Under the pieces are notes generated by a model. That model ran no database searches. It saw only the letters and a list, made by a program, of their open reading frames with translations, and was not told where the DNA came from. The position numbers were made by a program, and so were the translations under genes. 64,000 nt of DNA from Aurelia coerulea. Lineage: Eukaryota; Cnidaria; Scyphozoa; Semaeostomeae; Ulmaridae. The DNA lies in NCBI GenBank assembly GCA_039566865.1, contig CM076955.1:12105001-12169000 (forward strand), given 5' to 3'. Every line of letters starts with the position of its first letter. Position 1 is the stretch's first letter. This document shows positions 35,422 to 46,534 of the stretch, piece after piece.

Positions 35422-36039
35422 CCGGGTGACCCAAAAAAAAGTGACCTAACGCAATTTGTCGCAGAAAATTAAGTAAGTGGCCGATTGAAATGCTTTAAAC
35501 GTTGTTCTGTTGTTAAAAGACTAGCCTATGCTTTGAGTATTTTTTGCGATTTTTTTCGGTCCGGTAAGTTTCCAAAATTAAGGATTTCGAGGAAAAGGGC
35601 CTGCCTGAAATCCTCTAAAAGTCGTCAAAAACAGGGGATCGATTTACCGCCATTTCAACTCTTCAAAACAACGAGGAGCGTGATTCATTTCAACCTGGGA
35701 ATAGGCAGCCCAGTCGGAAGTCTTCAGAGCAATTTTATAGTCCCTAGGTATTTAAAAATATTCTCAGGCAAAATGACACACGCTCTTCGTTGTTTTGAAG
35801 ATCTGAAATGGCTTTAAATCGATCCCCTGTTTTTGATGACTTTTTGAGCATTTCACGCCTGCCCTTTTCATCAAAATCCTTAATTCAGGAACTTTATTGT
35901 GTTCAAAAAAATTTCGAAAAATACTCATAATGTAGGCTAGTCTTTTGGTTATGTAACAGCGTTTGAAATATTTCGATCGGTCACTTACTTTTTTTTCTAT
36001 AACAGATTGCGTTGGGTCACTTTTTTCTGGGTCACCCGG
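35422..36039. mobile_element. Foldback element FB3 (TA-flanked)
   Basis: The left tip CCGGGTGACCCAAAAAAAAG leads to TGACCTAACGCAATTTGT; the right end in reverse complement reads CCGGGTGACCCAGAAAAAAG and TGACCCAACGCAATCTGT. TA lies at 35420-35421 and 36040-36041. The 618-bp body folds on itself, for instance ATCGATTTACCGCCATTTCA near 35638 pairs with TGAAATGGCTTTAAATCGAT near 35803. There is no ORF of note. Third arm family sharing the CCGGGTG tip. Confidence 0.88.
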
Positions 36040-36041
36040 TA

Positions 36042-36496
36042 GAGGAGCCCATTTACCATTGCAGACTTGCTTTAACTATTTGCAATCCAAGCTAATGCAA
36101 CGACTTGCTGTCAATGGGGATATGATTTGGTTATGATTTGGAGGAAATTTTGATGAGCTGCACATGCATGATATTTATACGTATTATTTAGCCTTTTAGA
36201 AATAGGTATTCGCACCAAATTCAAAAGGTTTGAGAGAATTATGACCAAGCTGCAATCAAAATTTTCTGCAAAATATTTTTGGGAAACTACACAAATTGTT
36301 TTATAAGAAACCAATTATAAGAAACTCAGACTCAGATTACCAGAAAATTAAGAAACTCCAACCTTGTTTTCTCTATTTTGTTTCCTGTATCATATTTTCT
36401 TTTGTATCATATTATTTGGAGAGTACCTGAATAATGTCTAAGCATTGGAAAGGCTTCAAGAACCCCCTCCCCCCAATATTTGTATGTGAAGCGTTA
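36042..36496. repeat. Dispersed repeat (AAGAAACTC family), copy 2
   Basis: 36310-36360 (AAGAAACTCAGACTCAGATT and ATTAAGAAACTCCA) and 36425-36465 (TAAGCATTGGAAAGGCTTCAA) match phrases at 18.95-19.13 kb and 59.91-59.99 kb. The remainder is AT-rich and without coding signal. Confidence 0.5.
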
Positions 36497-36643
36497 TTTC
36501 AGTTCAGTTCAGTTCAGTTCAGTTCAGTTCAGTTCAGTTCAGTTCAGTTCAGTTCAGTTCAGTTCAGTTCAGTTCAGTTCAGTTCAGTTCAGTTCAGTTC
36601 AGTTCAGTTCAGTTCAGTTCAGTTCAGTTCAGTTCAGTTCAGT
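36497..36643. repeat. (TTCAG)n array, 3' tail of LINE D
   Basis: About 29 perfect copies of the pentamer TTCAG (CTGAA on the minus strand). It stands immediately 3' of LINE D (minus). LINE E, a related element, ends in a shorter TTTCAG array at 39714-39737. The ORFs of repeated FSSVQ across it are artefacts. Its position identifies it as the element's tail repeat. Confidence 0.9.
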
Positions 36644-36962
36644 TTATATTTTAAATTCCACTACATACAATTCAAAAATATTAACAATACACACAAAAAA
36701 CTAAACTACAAGGATATGAGACGTGTTACAGAAAAATTAATACATTTGAATGGGAAATTAATACAATATACAAATACTAGGAACAAAATGAATTGCATGC
36801 AGGGAATTATTGAAAGGAGGAGCCCCCTCAATAGGTAAACTAATAGGAACCCCCACCCCTTATCCTAAAAGGTTATTGAATGAGTTTGGTTGAATTTGAA
36901 TAATCTGAGGAATACAAATTTTAGTATTTCATATGTAAAATCGTGCAAGATATCAAAATAGC
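36644..36962 (-). other. LINE D 3' UTR
   Basis: Between the ORF2 stop (about 36963-36965) and the CTGAA tail. It contains, at about 36818-36865, GGAGCCCCCTCAATAGGT followed by AAACTAAT and AGGAACCCCC, which resembles GGAGCTCTCTAAATAGGTT...GAGAGAGAGCCCCC in the LINE E 3' UTR (39893-39940). A conserved hairpin at this place may be the RT recognition structure. Confidence 0.55.
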
Positions 36963-38887
36963 TCAGGACATTAGTTGACCTCGTTCAGTAAGTAAATTTT
37001 CAATTATTTTTAAAGATATTTTTGATGGAGCATTTCTGAGTTCTGCAGGTAGTGTATTCCAGAGTTTGGCACCAAGATAACGTAATGATTTTAGACCATA
37101 TTGAAGACTGTTTTGTCGAGGCAAATATAAATCACCTTGACTGGCTGTCTAGTGGAATATTGATGAACAAATGAATTGAATACAAAGAAGTTATGAAAGC
37201 ATTCAGGTGATGTCTTCTTGACAGAGTCAAAAACAAAAGTTAAAAGTCTAGGTTGAAAAATATCAGAGAGTCTGAGAAGTTTTAGATCTTTGAAGATGGG
37301 GAGAGAGGCTGACAAGCGAGGTTGAAAGGATATGTCTCTGACTGCTTTTTTCTGTAACCTGAAAATGGGTTCAATGTATGATGCATATGTTTGACCCCAG
37401 ACAATAAGACCATATTGTAAGAAAGACAGAAACAAAGCATTGTACAAGCAGAGGAAGTAGGTTTCGAATAGAAACAATGGAAGTAGGTTTCATCCAATGG
37501 AAGTAGGTTTCGAATTTTGAAAAAAATTCCGCACGTTATAGCCAATTTTTTAGACAGTTCACTGAGATGGTATTTCCAGCTCAGATGCTCATCTAACAGG
37601 AGACCCAAAAACTTAACAAACTTTACTCTTTTGATACTCTTCTTCCCTATTTTAATAACAGCATCAGGAGGACCTTTTACAGATGAAGGATGGAAGATAA
37701 TATAATTTGTCGTATCAATATTTAAAGATAATTTATTAGCATCAAGCCATTTCTTTACTGATCTCAGTTCTCTGTTCACTATTCTAATCAAATGAGACAA
37801 ATCACTGGATTCACAGTAGATGTTTGTATCATCAGCAAAAAGATAAAACTTGAGCTTCTTGGAAGCATTAGGGAGGTCATTGATATAAATGAGGAAAAGT
37901 AATGGGCCCAGTACAGAACCTTGTGGTACACCGCAAGTAATAGAAAGTAAGTTGGAATTACTTCCATTAACAGAAATATATTGATTTCTATCAGATAGAT
38001 ATGATCTAAACCATTCAAGAGCACATCCACTAAAACCATAGTGTTCCATTTTTGATAGCAAAATTGCATGATTAACCGTATCAAAAGCCTTTTGTAAATC
38101 AATGAAGATAACACAACCAAATCTTTTATTATCAAGTGTATTTCTTACAGCTTCTGTCAAGCTCACTAGGGTATGATCAATTGAGTGATTTTCTTGAAAT
38201 CCAAATTGTAATGAATAAAGAACCTTATGTATTTCAAGGAATCTATACAGTCGTCTGTACATTAACTTCTCAAATATCTTACTAAAGATAGGCAGAAGAG
38301 AAATGGGCCTATAGTTTGATGGCAGCTCAGGATTACCTTTTTTAAACAGTGAAATCACCTTGGCTATCTTAAGCCTATCAGGAAAAATACCAGACTGGAA
38401 AGACTGATTCACAAGAAGAGCAAGAAGTGGAGAAATTGAGGATCCAATGATTTTTAGTAATTTTATAGGTATACATTGGGACCTACAGATTTGGAGGGAT
38501 TTAAGATGTTAATTATATCCTTAACATCCATTTGAGTAACTGGAGAAAGGAAGAGTGAACTAGAAGTTCTGTTTGATAGATAGTCAAGAGGAGATAAGAG
38601 GAGTCAAAGGGACTATCTGAGTTATTTCATCAGCAACATTTACAAAAAAATCATTAAAAATAATTGACATTTTACAGGGGTGTGAGGTTACATTTCCATC
38701 TTTATCTTTTATCTTCTTAATTGCAGAAGAAGTGGAAGATTTATGAGAAATCATTGTCCTGATACCTGACCATAATTTTTTCATATTTTGACTGTTTGTA
38801 GAAAAATAATTATGAAAATACCTTGCTTTACTTTCTTTTAATTCATTGGACACACGATTTCTAAACTTCTTATACAACTTCAGGGTA
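36963..38887 (-). pseudogene. LINE D ORF2: RT and C-terminus (broken, 5' truncated)
   Basis: On the minus strand: KFRNRVSNELKESKARYF linker (38877-38584), then RT with NYRPISLLPIFSKIFEKLM, FGFQENHSIDHTLVSL, IFIDLQKAFDTVNHAILL, GVPQGSVLGPLLFLIYINDL and FADDTNIY (38412 onward), LGLLLDEHLSWKYH, then the C-terminal thumb region (FLQYGLIVWGQTYASY, LQKKAVRDI, YGLKSLRYLGAKLWNTLP) to a stop near 36963. Frame breaks near 38500, 37470 and 37090. Very similar to LINE E. Upstream sequence is interrupted by the Penelope fragment and resumes at 39490-39713. Confidence 0.9.
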
Positions 38888-39475
38888 TCATCTGTTGTTT
38901 ACAAATTTAAGTGTCCTGGCTGCCATGCCTTGTACTTTGGAAAAACAACCCGTAACTTGATTACACGCTGCAGGGAGCATTTGGGAATAAATAAGGCAGG
39001 TCAGAAAATAAAAGTAAGTCCCTCAGCCATCTGGGACCACATTAACCAATCAGGTCATGCCGCGTCGGTGGAAGATTTCTCAGTTTTGGACAGAGCTAAT
39101 AATGATTTTGATTTGCTCATTCATGAAAGTTTATTAATTTTGCGCGATCGTCCGTCACTTAACTCTCAGCAATCTTCTATTCCCTTAGCTCTGTTTTAGG
39201 TATTGTCCTCCGGGCTTACCTCATTATTTATTTTTCACGTAGGATTTGTAAACAACGCATTTTTGGTAGTTTATTGTCTTTATGGATATAAATTTAGCCT
39301 CGTGCTTTAGGAAACTTGGTATTCTGATGATGAAGCACAGCTTTGCTTCGAAACGTCAATAATTCAACATGGCCTAGTCTTTTAATTAACTTCTCGGATT
39401 TGTCACACATGGATTTGTCGTAATTATTAACTTGGATTGTCTTGGAATGAAATAATATAAACAATGAAAATGATT
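38888..39475 (+). mobile_element. Penelope-like element fragment inserted in LINE D
   Basis: On the plus strand 38888-39199 encodes VVYKFKCPGCHALYFGKTTR, RCREHLG, WDHINQSGH, FSVLDRANNDFDLLIHESLL and LRDRPSLNSQ. This is the GIY-YIG endonuclease with its CX2C zinc element that forms the C-terminus of Penelope-like retroelements. The RT is missing, so the copy is 5' truncated. The 3' UTR (39200-39475) contains a hammerhead-like core. LINE D sequence flanks it on both sides, so it is a later insertion in opposite orientation. Confidence 0.88.
39320..39361 (+). ncRNA. Hammerhead-ribozyme-like motif of the Penelope fragment
   Basis: CTGATGA at 39324-39330, stem II GAAGC-loop-GCTTC (39332-39336 with 39345-39349), GAAAC at 39350-39354, and GTC at 39355-39357. 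TATT (39320-39323) can pair with AATA (39358-39361) as stem I. Stem III would be minimal, as reported for Penelope ribozymes. One extra base (T39331) lies between the core A and stem II, which departs from the strict consensus. Activity is therefore uncertain. Confidence 0.65.
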
Positions 39476-39489
39476 ATCGTCGCAATTCT

Positions 39490-39713
39490 TGCTCTTCGCT
39501 TCATCATCAGTTTGCTTTTTCTTAAATTTCAGCAAAATTCTGCTCGGATTCTCATCATCTTTAGTATCTTACTGTTTATCCATGGTTTATCTTTGAGTTT
39601 CATTTTCTTCCTACTCGGCATTTTACTTGGAGCATGTCTATTTGTCAAAGATGTTAGATCTTTCAAAAATATGCCAAATTTATTGTCTATATCCATGTCA
39701 CTGTTTTCCATAT
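39490..39713 (-). pseudogene. LINE D ORF2, 5'-truncated linker segment
   Basis: The minus strand encodes DNKFGIFLKDLTSLTNRHAP and LKDKPWINSKILKMMRIRAEF, homologous to the LINE E linker (QKFEIFLLKLHNVVDKHCP, LRNKPWINLRIQKMIKIRD). It ends at the Penelope insertion on one side and at 39713 on the other, where the LINE E tail begins. LINE D therefore lacks ORF1 and the endonuclease. Confidence 0.85.
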
Positions 39714-40045
39714 AGTTTCAGTTTCAGTTTCAGTTTTATTCATCCATCCATCAATCCCAAATACAATTCTACATAATTACACTACACCTAAATACTTACA
39801 AAATACCGTACAATAAACACAAAATTAATTAAACTTAGAAATTACAGAAAAGGAGAACTTTACAAGATTGTATTTAAGATTGATTGATTAAGGAGGAGCT
39901 CTCTAAATAGGTTAACTAATCGAGAGAGAGCCCCCCCCCCATAAAAACAATTAAAACTACAACATATTTTATTAAAATCAAAACAAAATGTTAGCCAGAT
40001 TTGTTCTACAGAGACCGAGAGAATATAAGGATTTGAAAGAGACTT
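39714..40045 (-). other. LINE E 3' UTR with TTTCAG tail
   Basis: The tail is four copies of TTTCAG at about 39714-39737 (CTGAAA on the minus strand). Upstream lies a hairpin-like GGAGCTCTCTAAATAGGTT / CGAGAGAGAGCCCCC at 39893-39940. The ORF2 stop is at 40046-40048. Confidence 0.75.
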
Positions 40046-43027
40046 TTAATTAAGAAACAATGACACGTACGAGTCAATGAAATGAGTTTTCAATTTGGAC
40101 CGAAAAACTGCAACGGAGCTAGCAACACGTATGAAAAGTGGAAGGGTGTTCCAAAGTTTAGAGCCAAATATTGAATTGTTTGAAGACCATAAAGGGTAGT
40201 ATTTCTAAGAGATTTAAAAAGATCACCTCTGGTTGCCTGACGCGTTCCAATCTTATGGATAGTTGAATTTGGTTGGAAATAATTATGAAAATAAGAAGGA
40301 GATAACTTATTGATTGCTTTATAGACAAAAGTCAGAATATTTAAATGCAAAGTATCCTCAAGTTTAAGAATTTTTAGCGACTGGAAAATTGGTGCAGAGG
40401 GAGCTGAGAATAGTTCAAATTTGATACAGCGAAGAACTTTTTTCTGTAGCCGAAATAGCGGATTTAGGTAAGATTCGAAAGTAAGTCCCCATGCTGTGAT
40501 GCCATAGTTGAGGAAAGAAGAAAACAGGGAGTTGTAGAGACAGATAAGCATAGGGAGTGGACAGTAATGCCTTACTTTAAAGAATACCAGAAGTTCTAGA
40601 TAGCTTTTTACAAAGCTCAGCTGTGTGATGCTTCCAAGAAAGATGTTCGTCCATCAGTACTCCTAAGAACTTCACATACTTTGTCTTTTGGATATCCTGT
40701 TTACCAATTTTAAGCTTGACATCACCTGTCAATTTCTTTTGCGGAGAGTGAAACAGTACAAAGTTTGTTTTTTCTATGTTAAGAGCAAGTTTGTTTGAGT
40801 CAAGCCACAATTTTACTGTCTTTAGTTCTTTATTAACTTTTCTTGCAAGTAATGCAAGATCATCAGATTCACAATAGATATTAGTGTCATCAGCAAAGAG
40901 AAAAAAAGAGAAGAATTTTGATGAATTTGGTAAATCATTGATGTAGATAAGAAACAGAAGTGGACCAAGTACTGATCCTTGGGGAACACCACAAGATATG
41001 TCACATAGAGAAGAGGAATGACCATTCACAGAAACAAACTGCTTACGGTTGCTAAGATATGAATTAAACCAATTTAGTGCAGTCCCTCGGATGCCATAAT
41101 GTTCCATTTTTTTTAACAGTATGTCATGGTTAACCGTATCAAAAGCCTTTTGGAGGTCAATGAAAATTCCACAACCAAACCTGCTCTTGTCAAGTGATGA
41201 CTTGATAGTTTCAGTCAGGCTAATAAGTGCATGGTCAGTTGAGTGACCAGTGCGAAAGCCAAATTGTATACAAAAAAGTACCTCACAAATTTCAAGAAAC
41301 TTATAGAGACGCTGGTGCATTACTTTTTCAAAAAGTTTGCTAAAAATGGAAAGGAGAGAGATTGGTCTGTAATTAGATGTCAGCGTGGCAAGTCCTTTCT
41401 TAAAGATTGGTACTACCTTGGCAATTTTTAAGTTGTTGGGAAAGATCCCTGATACAAAGGATTCATTGATAAGAAAAGAAAGATCAATGGAGATGGGTGT
41501 ATCAAGAATCTGTAAAAGCTTCACAGGAATACTATTAGGTCCACTTGATTTACCAAGTATTAATGATTGTATAAGAGAAGATACTTCATGAGATGTGCAA
41601 GGGGAGATAAAGAAGGAATCCAAATTGGGATTGGATAAATAATCCAAAGGAGATTTTCGAGTTCTTGAGATCCTTTTTGCGATACCACTAGCAACATTTG
41701 TAAAATAGTTGTTGAATTCATTGGCCATTTTGACAGGATCACATATTTTGGTACCATCCTCATCTTTTAAATATGAAATTGTTTCAACATTTCCAGGTTT
41801 TATGCTTATTATGCTCTTTATTCCTTTCCATAGCATTTTCATGTTGCTTTTATGTTCGTCAAAATACTGATGGTAGTAATCTTTCTTGCTTTCTCTTATC
41901 TCATTCACAATACGGTTTCGAAATTGCTTGTAAGCATGTAGGTCATTTACAGAATGTGTTTCTTTGAACTGATGGAATAGATTATCTCTAATTTTAATCA
42001 TTTTCTGAATGCGCAGATTAATCCATGGTTTATTTCTGAGTTTCAGTGCCTTTTTTGATAACTTTTTCTTGGGGCAATGTTTGTCAACAACATTATGAAG
42101 TTTAAGCAGGAAAATTTCAAATTTTTGATTTACGTCAATTTCACTATCATTCAAGAAGGATTTTTCGATATCTTTATAGTCTGAAAGGAATTTGTCTTCA
42201 TTAAAGTTTTTATAATCATAGGCATAGTAGGATGAAGTCTTGTATTCGGGGGCGTTATCATAGAGAATAGCAAACTGAGGGAGATGGTCAGAGATTAAGG
42301 ATAGTATGTTGCCACCACAAATGCTACTTTCGGTGGCATTATTTATGTAAATATTATCAATGATGGTAGAGGAAGTGTCAGTAATACGTGTTGGATGCAG
42401 AATGGATGGCTGGAAGTGGTAGGAGAACATCATATTGACAAACTCATTTGTAGCAGTGTGATTGTCATAATTCCACAGATCAATGTTAAAATCACCCATA
42501 ATAGCAATTAACTTATTTTCCTTTGCCAAATTTCCAATCATCTCATGAAAATGGTCATTAAACTTGCTGATATCAGAACTTGGATGTCTATAGACACAGC
42601 AGCAAATCACATTTTTTGCCTTTGGATTACTAATCTCGATCCAGACAGTTTCAAAATCAACATCACGCACACAAAGGTCATCCCTTTTGTTAGATTCAAG
42701 ATTAGATCTAACATAGATTCCTACACCACCAGCTGAGCTGTGAGAAGGAGTGTAATGAAACTTATAACCAGGTAGATCAATATTGGCTTTCATTTGAGTA
42801 GCAGATGAAACCTTTATTTCAGAAAGACCTATGACTTGAAAGTCAATACTGAGACTTGAGAGGAGAGCATGAAGTTCATCAAAATGGAGAGAATGGCTTC
42901 TAATATTCATGTGAAAAAGTGAAAGGTCCTTTTCAGACAGTTCCATAGAGGCAACTTCTTGAACAGTGGCATACTGTGAGGTAATATTGAGGTTCAAGTT
43001 CTCATCTGTATCATAATCAGATAAATA
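40046..43027 (-). pseudogene. LINE E ORF2: endonuclease-reverse transcriptase, nearly intact
   Basis: One uninterrupted 806-residue frame (42997-40577) contains the APE-type endonuclease (HMNIRS, IGLSEIK, CVYRHPSSD, MGDFNIDL, TIIDNIYIN, SDHLPQF) and the RT (NYRPISLLSIFSKLFEKVM, GFRTGHSTDHALISL, IFIDLQKAFDTVNHDILL, GVPQGSVLGPLLFLIYINDL, FADDTNIY, FLGVLMDEHLSWKHH). The C-terminus follows in two other frames (40551-40090, then KLWNTLPLFIRVASSVAVF to a stop at 40046). Frame changes are near 40560 and 40185. The frame is open upstream to 43044 and overlaps the end of the PHD-finger frame. It is the best preserved LINE of the window, probably the youngest. CR1/L2-like. Confidence 0.93.
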
Positions 43028-43436
43028 AATTGGGAAGGTTAGTCAGTTGAGACACTATCTCAAAAGAAGGCAAGGTATCTATGATAGAGGGTATGTCTAA
43101 TTCATTTAGTCCAAGGAACACAGTGTCAGACTCCAAGGTGAATGGAAATATTGAAACATTATTTAAAATTGAGCATTGAAGGCATATCCATTGCTTTTCA
43201 TCAGGCTCTTCTACAAGGATTTTATACTCAGAATCAGAAATGTTGTTACATTTAATATGTATCCATTTATTGCATTGATCACAGAAAACTGCTTTTTTAT
43301 TTGCATTTTTGTTGCAAATACCGCAAGGGAAAGGTAGATTTTGATTGGTGGGTCCTAAACCATGTCTAATGTTTTCCAAAATATGCTCATTTTGTCTCAA
43401 TACGGAGAACATATGGCAAAAACAAATAACCAACAA
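43017..43436 (-). pseudogene. LINE E PHD-finger segment upstream of the endonuclease
   Basis: Encodes FPCGICNKNANKKAVFCDQC, then NKWIHIKCNNIS, SEYKILV and WICLQC: a Cys4-His-Cys3 PHD-type zinc finger. PHD fingers are known in ORF2 or ORF1 of some CR1/L2-group LINEs. The frame ends TGA at 43017-43019 and overlaps the endonuclease frame by about 25 bases, offset by +1. It is probably the N-terminus of ORF2 separated by an indel; a separate small protein or a recoding site cannot be excluded. The upstream limit is unclear. Confidence 0.8.
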
Positions 43437-43768
43437 ATGAAATATAAAGAGAACAAGGGTAGAATTTCAGATGGCGGGCTTAGCATCAGGTTTCTATTAT
43501 CTGTGATATGTTGTTCTCAATGACCAGATTGGTTGTAGTGGGTACAAGTACTTACATGTGCAGAGTGGGTACATCAAACACAAGTGTAAGGCAAGAAGCA
43601 GGCAGGACCCCCACGACACGGACAGACAGCCCCCACCCTCAGCCCCATGGGCCATCCCAAATTGGGACAACACACCAAGCCAAAGACAGTTACCGCCCAT
43701 CCACACCGCAGAAACCCCACCCACCCATCACCCCGCACCCTGTTATCAATACCTTCAGACTTCAAACT
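43437..43768 (-). other. LINE E inter-ORF spacer
   Basis: GC- and CA-rich stretch (43600-43745, with CCCACCCACCCATCACCCC) between ORF1 and the PHD segment. The ORFs on it are low-complexity and lack domains. Confidence 0.5.
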
Positions 43769-44447
43769 TCAATAAGATTCATGTTTGATATAAAATTTAT
43801 CAGTTTTCTTTCTCTTCACGATCAGTGTAGCAGGAAATTTAACATAGCCATTAGAAATGGCTTTATCATTGATCAGCTTCTTGCGTTCCACCATTGCTGT
43901 ATTTCTTCTTTTTGTTAGGTCAGGAGAGAACATTTGTTCGGCACGTAGGTTCATCTTTGGATGTTTTCTATTTTGCTCAGCAAAGTTCTCTTTTATCAGC
44001 TCACTGTCCTTCCAGGAGTAGAATTTAACATAGATGTGTCTGGGATGAATTATCACGATGGGCTCTTTCAATCATATCTTCAACATGCCCAACATCCATG
44101 TTTAGTTGCCGTGCAATTACTTCACATAGAGTTTTTTCAGTTTGAATCCAAGTTTCATGGGGCTCTTCTTTAATTCCTTTGAATATGAGTGTTGTTCTTA
44201 ATGATCTATTAATCTGGTCATCCAATGATTCAAACAGGGTTTTATTGACTGCTTCAAGAGTAGATAAATCAGCTTGTAGCTTGAAAATTGTGGCCTCATT
44301 CTCGGTAACTTGTGATTCAGCTCTAACAGCCACTTCCTTGACTAGCTTTATGTCCATTTTTATCTCAGTGAATTTGACATTCATTTCCCTCAAGATATCT
44401 TCCTTGTTGTCCTTCAGAGCAGACTTTAACTCTTCGAGCGTGACCAT
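43769..44447 (-). pseudogene. LINE E ORF1: coiled coil, RRM and C-terminal domain (one frameshift)
   Basis: From 44447 the minus strand reads MVTLEELKSALKDNKEDILR, a coiled coil (VRAESQVTENEATIFKLQAD), then an RRM-like TTLIFKGIKEEPHETW and VGHVEDMIERAHR. After a shift near 44045 a second frame (44071-43769) continues with IYVKFYSWKDSELIKENF and NRKHPKMNLRAEQMFSP, the C-terminal RNA-binding domain. The layout is that of L1-type ORF1p. With the ORF2 it makes LINE E almost full length. Confidence 0.8.
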
Positions 44448-44729
44448 TGTGATTTCCTTGCAACGAGCGGATAGGATCCTGCATGCACTTTTTGTTGGCC
44501 TAAATTCGCTTGTGCCTGATCCTTGCTTCTTCTATCAGAAATCATAAAAATAATGGCAGTAGCAGTATGGTAAAGTCCTTTTGAAGAATGGTCCTTTTTG
44601 TGCGACGATGCTGATTGATTATTCGGATTACGGTGCCAGTTGGAGAATTGGGCGACCTGGATGCTGGGGAAGAATTTAGGCGGCCATCTTCAGTCAAAGT
44701 CAATCAGATTAAAATCCTCATGAAATTCA
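44448..44729 (-). other. LINE E 5' UTR / flank
   Basis: No coding signal. It probably holds the LINE E 5' UTR; the element boundary with the compound repeat starting near 44735 is not sharp. Confidence 0.4.
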
Positions 44730-44734
44730 TTTTT

Positions 44735-45912
44735 GATTACAAAGTCCAACTTTGTAATCTAAGAAGGGGCTTCGATGTCAGGCTGTCAGAAAGTAAGTAA
44801 CCCACTTCCGTGTCACGCTCGTTAAAGCGATTGATTAACGTTTTATCTCTGCTAATTCTGAAATAAAGAAAGCGCACATTCAGACAGAAGTTTCCCGCGA
44901 TCCTATAGCAACATTTGACGTCGGCTTATTTGATGTTAGACAATTTGACACCATAAGAGATAAATTACCATGATGTTTACCCTCAAATTTACCCAGAATT
45001 GGCACGTTCTTGACTTCAGTAGCAGCTTAATTATGTCAAAACAATCGTTTTCTAGAACGAACGAATCAATCACCGAAGATAGAAGGATCCCCTTCCTACA
45101 CAGTTACAGAAAGGTGCAGAATCCCAGCAAACAATAGACCTTTTAGCTATTCTAAAAGGAGCCTGGATCGAACGTTATTTTTATACATTTTTATACGTTA
45201 CGTTCGATCGAGTGGCGTTAGAGCTTCTATCACTATTGTGCACATTCGAAAATTCTACAAAGTGTAGCAAAAGTTTGTTCGATTCTGATTCTTTCCTGAA
45301 TAGTAAAAAGGTCTATGGCGCCATTGACTGGGGGAAGGCACGAGATCACACTGAACCAAAACATCTTCATGCATATCATTCTTTACAGAGGTTATCTTCG
45401 TGACTGCTTGTCTCAAATTAGATGCCCGCGAATAGCAACAATTGAAACGTTCTGTAGGGTTCTGCATAAGTATTTTTGCGTTATCGTAAATCTTACATGA
45501 CATCTCATTTGACACTGATGCACCAATAGTTTCGTGCACGAACAAAGCAAACTAGGGGTAATGAATGCATTCATTCTCGTTTGACATAAAGACCAAAATA
45601 TTGCCTTTGAGGCGATGTCCTTACACAAGGCGCTCGAATTGAAGGCGACTTTAGCAGCAACACTCATCTCTCTGACTGTAGCTCATCTACGGTCATTTGG
45701 GGTTATGAAGAAATCAACATTCAGATATTCTTATGCTTGTTTAGCTCAGGACAGACTTTGTAATCATCCAAAAGGATCTTATGTTCTTTGAATTTGGAAT
45801 AATCATATTTCAATGATTCAGACTTATTATGACTAATCCGAGTATTTTTCAAAATGAAAAACTGGGGAAAATGGTCAGTAATTTGCATCAATTGGTCAAT
45901 TGGGGAAATCAA
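44735..45912 (-). repeat. Compound repeat CR, copy 1 (with captured LINE endonuclease fragment)
   Basis: Inverted relative to 58262-59600. Shared phrases include TTAAAGCGATTGATTAACG, TCCCGCGATCCTATAGCAAC and CAATCGTTTTCTAGAACG, and later GGCGCCATTGACTGGGGGAA, TGGGGTTATGAAGAAATCAA and CCAAAAGGATCTTATG. The end at 45912-45721 (minus) encodes ITDHFPQFFILKNT and YDYSKFKEHKILLDDYKV, recognisable as the end of a LINE endonuclease domain (compare SDHLPQFAILYDN and YDYKNFNEDKFLSDYK in LINE E). The rest is non-coding. Confidence 0.7.
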
Positions 45913-46534
45913 TTGGGGAAAATGGTCAGTAATTTGTATTTGGCTAATTATTTAAAAATGTGGTTGTTATTTCGTGAAATGGATTTGCAATATCTCTTGT
46001 AGCAATGTCTCACATAAGGACCAATTGTTCTCACATGCCAACTGATGACAACCTCCGTGTGTTCAACATTTTAGTTTCATCTTGGAGATGGCCCGTTGTT
46101 GTGGCTATACAGCCCATGGCCATAAATGATAACCTGCTTTATGCAACCTGCAACCTGCATTATGCAACCTGCTTTATGCAGATTACACCTGCCGTCTGAT
46201 TACCACCGCTGACACCCAGCTACTCTTGCTTAATAATCCAGGGACGCATTCTCTGCATTCTGCCTGTCCTATTCGCTTTGAATGAGATGCGCCAAAGTAG
46301 AACCTCTGCGATTTTCCTATCGCGTTTTGAAACATCTGAGGGTTATCACCCTTTTGGAATGCTTTTGTAAGGAGAGCAGATTTTCACGATAGGAATCAAA
46401 ATTTTTGAATAAAACTTACCATGAGTATGATCATCTATATCCCTTTTCCGTTGAAATTGTAAGTAATCAATTGTGATTTTGTCTTGCCTTAATATTAGTT
46501 TTAATGCCTATAGGTCTGAAGCAAGGGAGTAATG
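45913..46534. other. No gene recognised
   Basis: Starts with two direct copies of GGGGAAAATGGTCAGTAATTTG (45863, 45904). Short CTGCTTTATGCA-type repeats lie near 46131-46180. No recognisable coding. Confidence 0.45.

Noticed and set aside
36434..36838. 134-residue ORF of FSSVQ repeats
   Set aside because: Artefact of the (TTCAG)n microsatellite.
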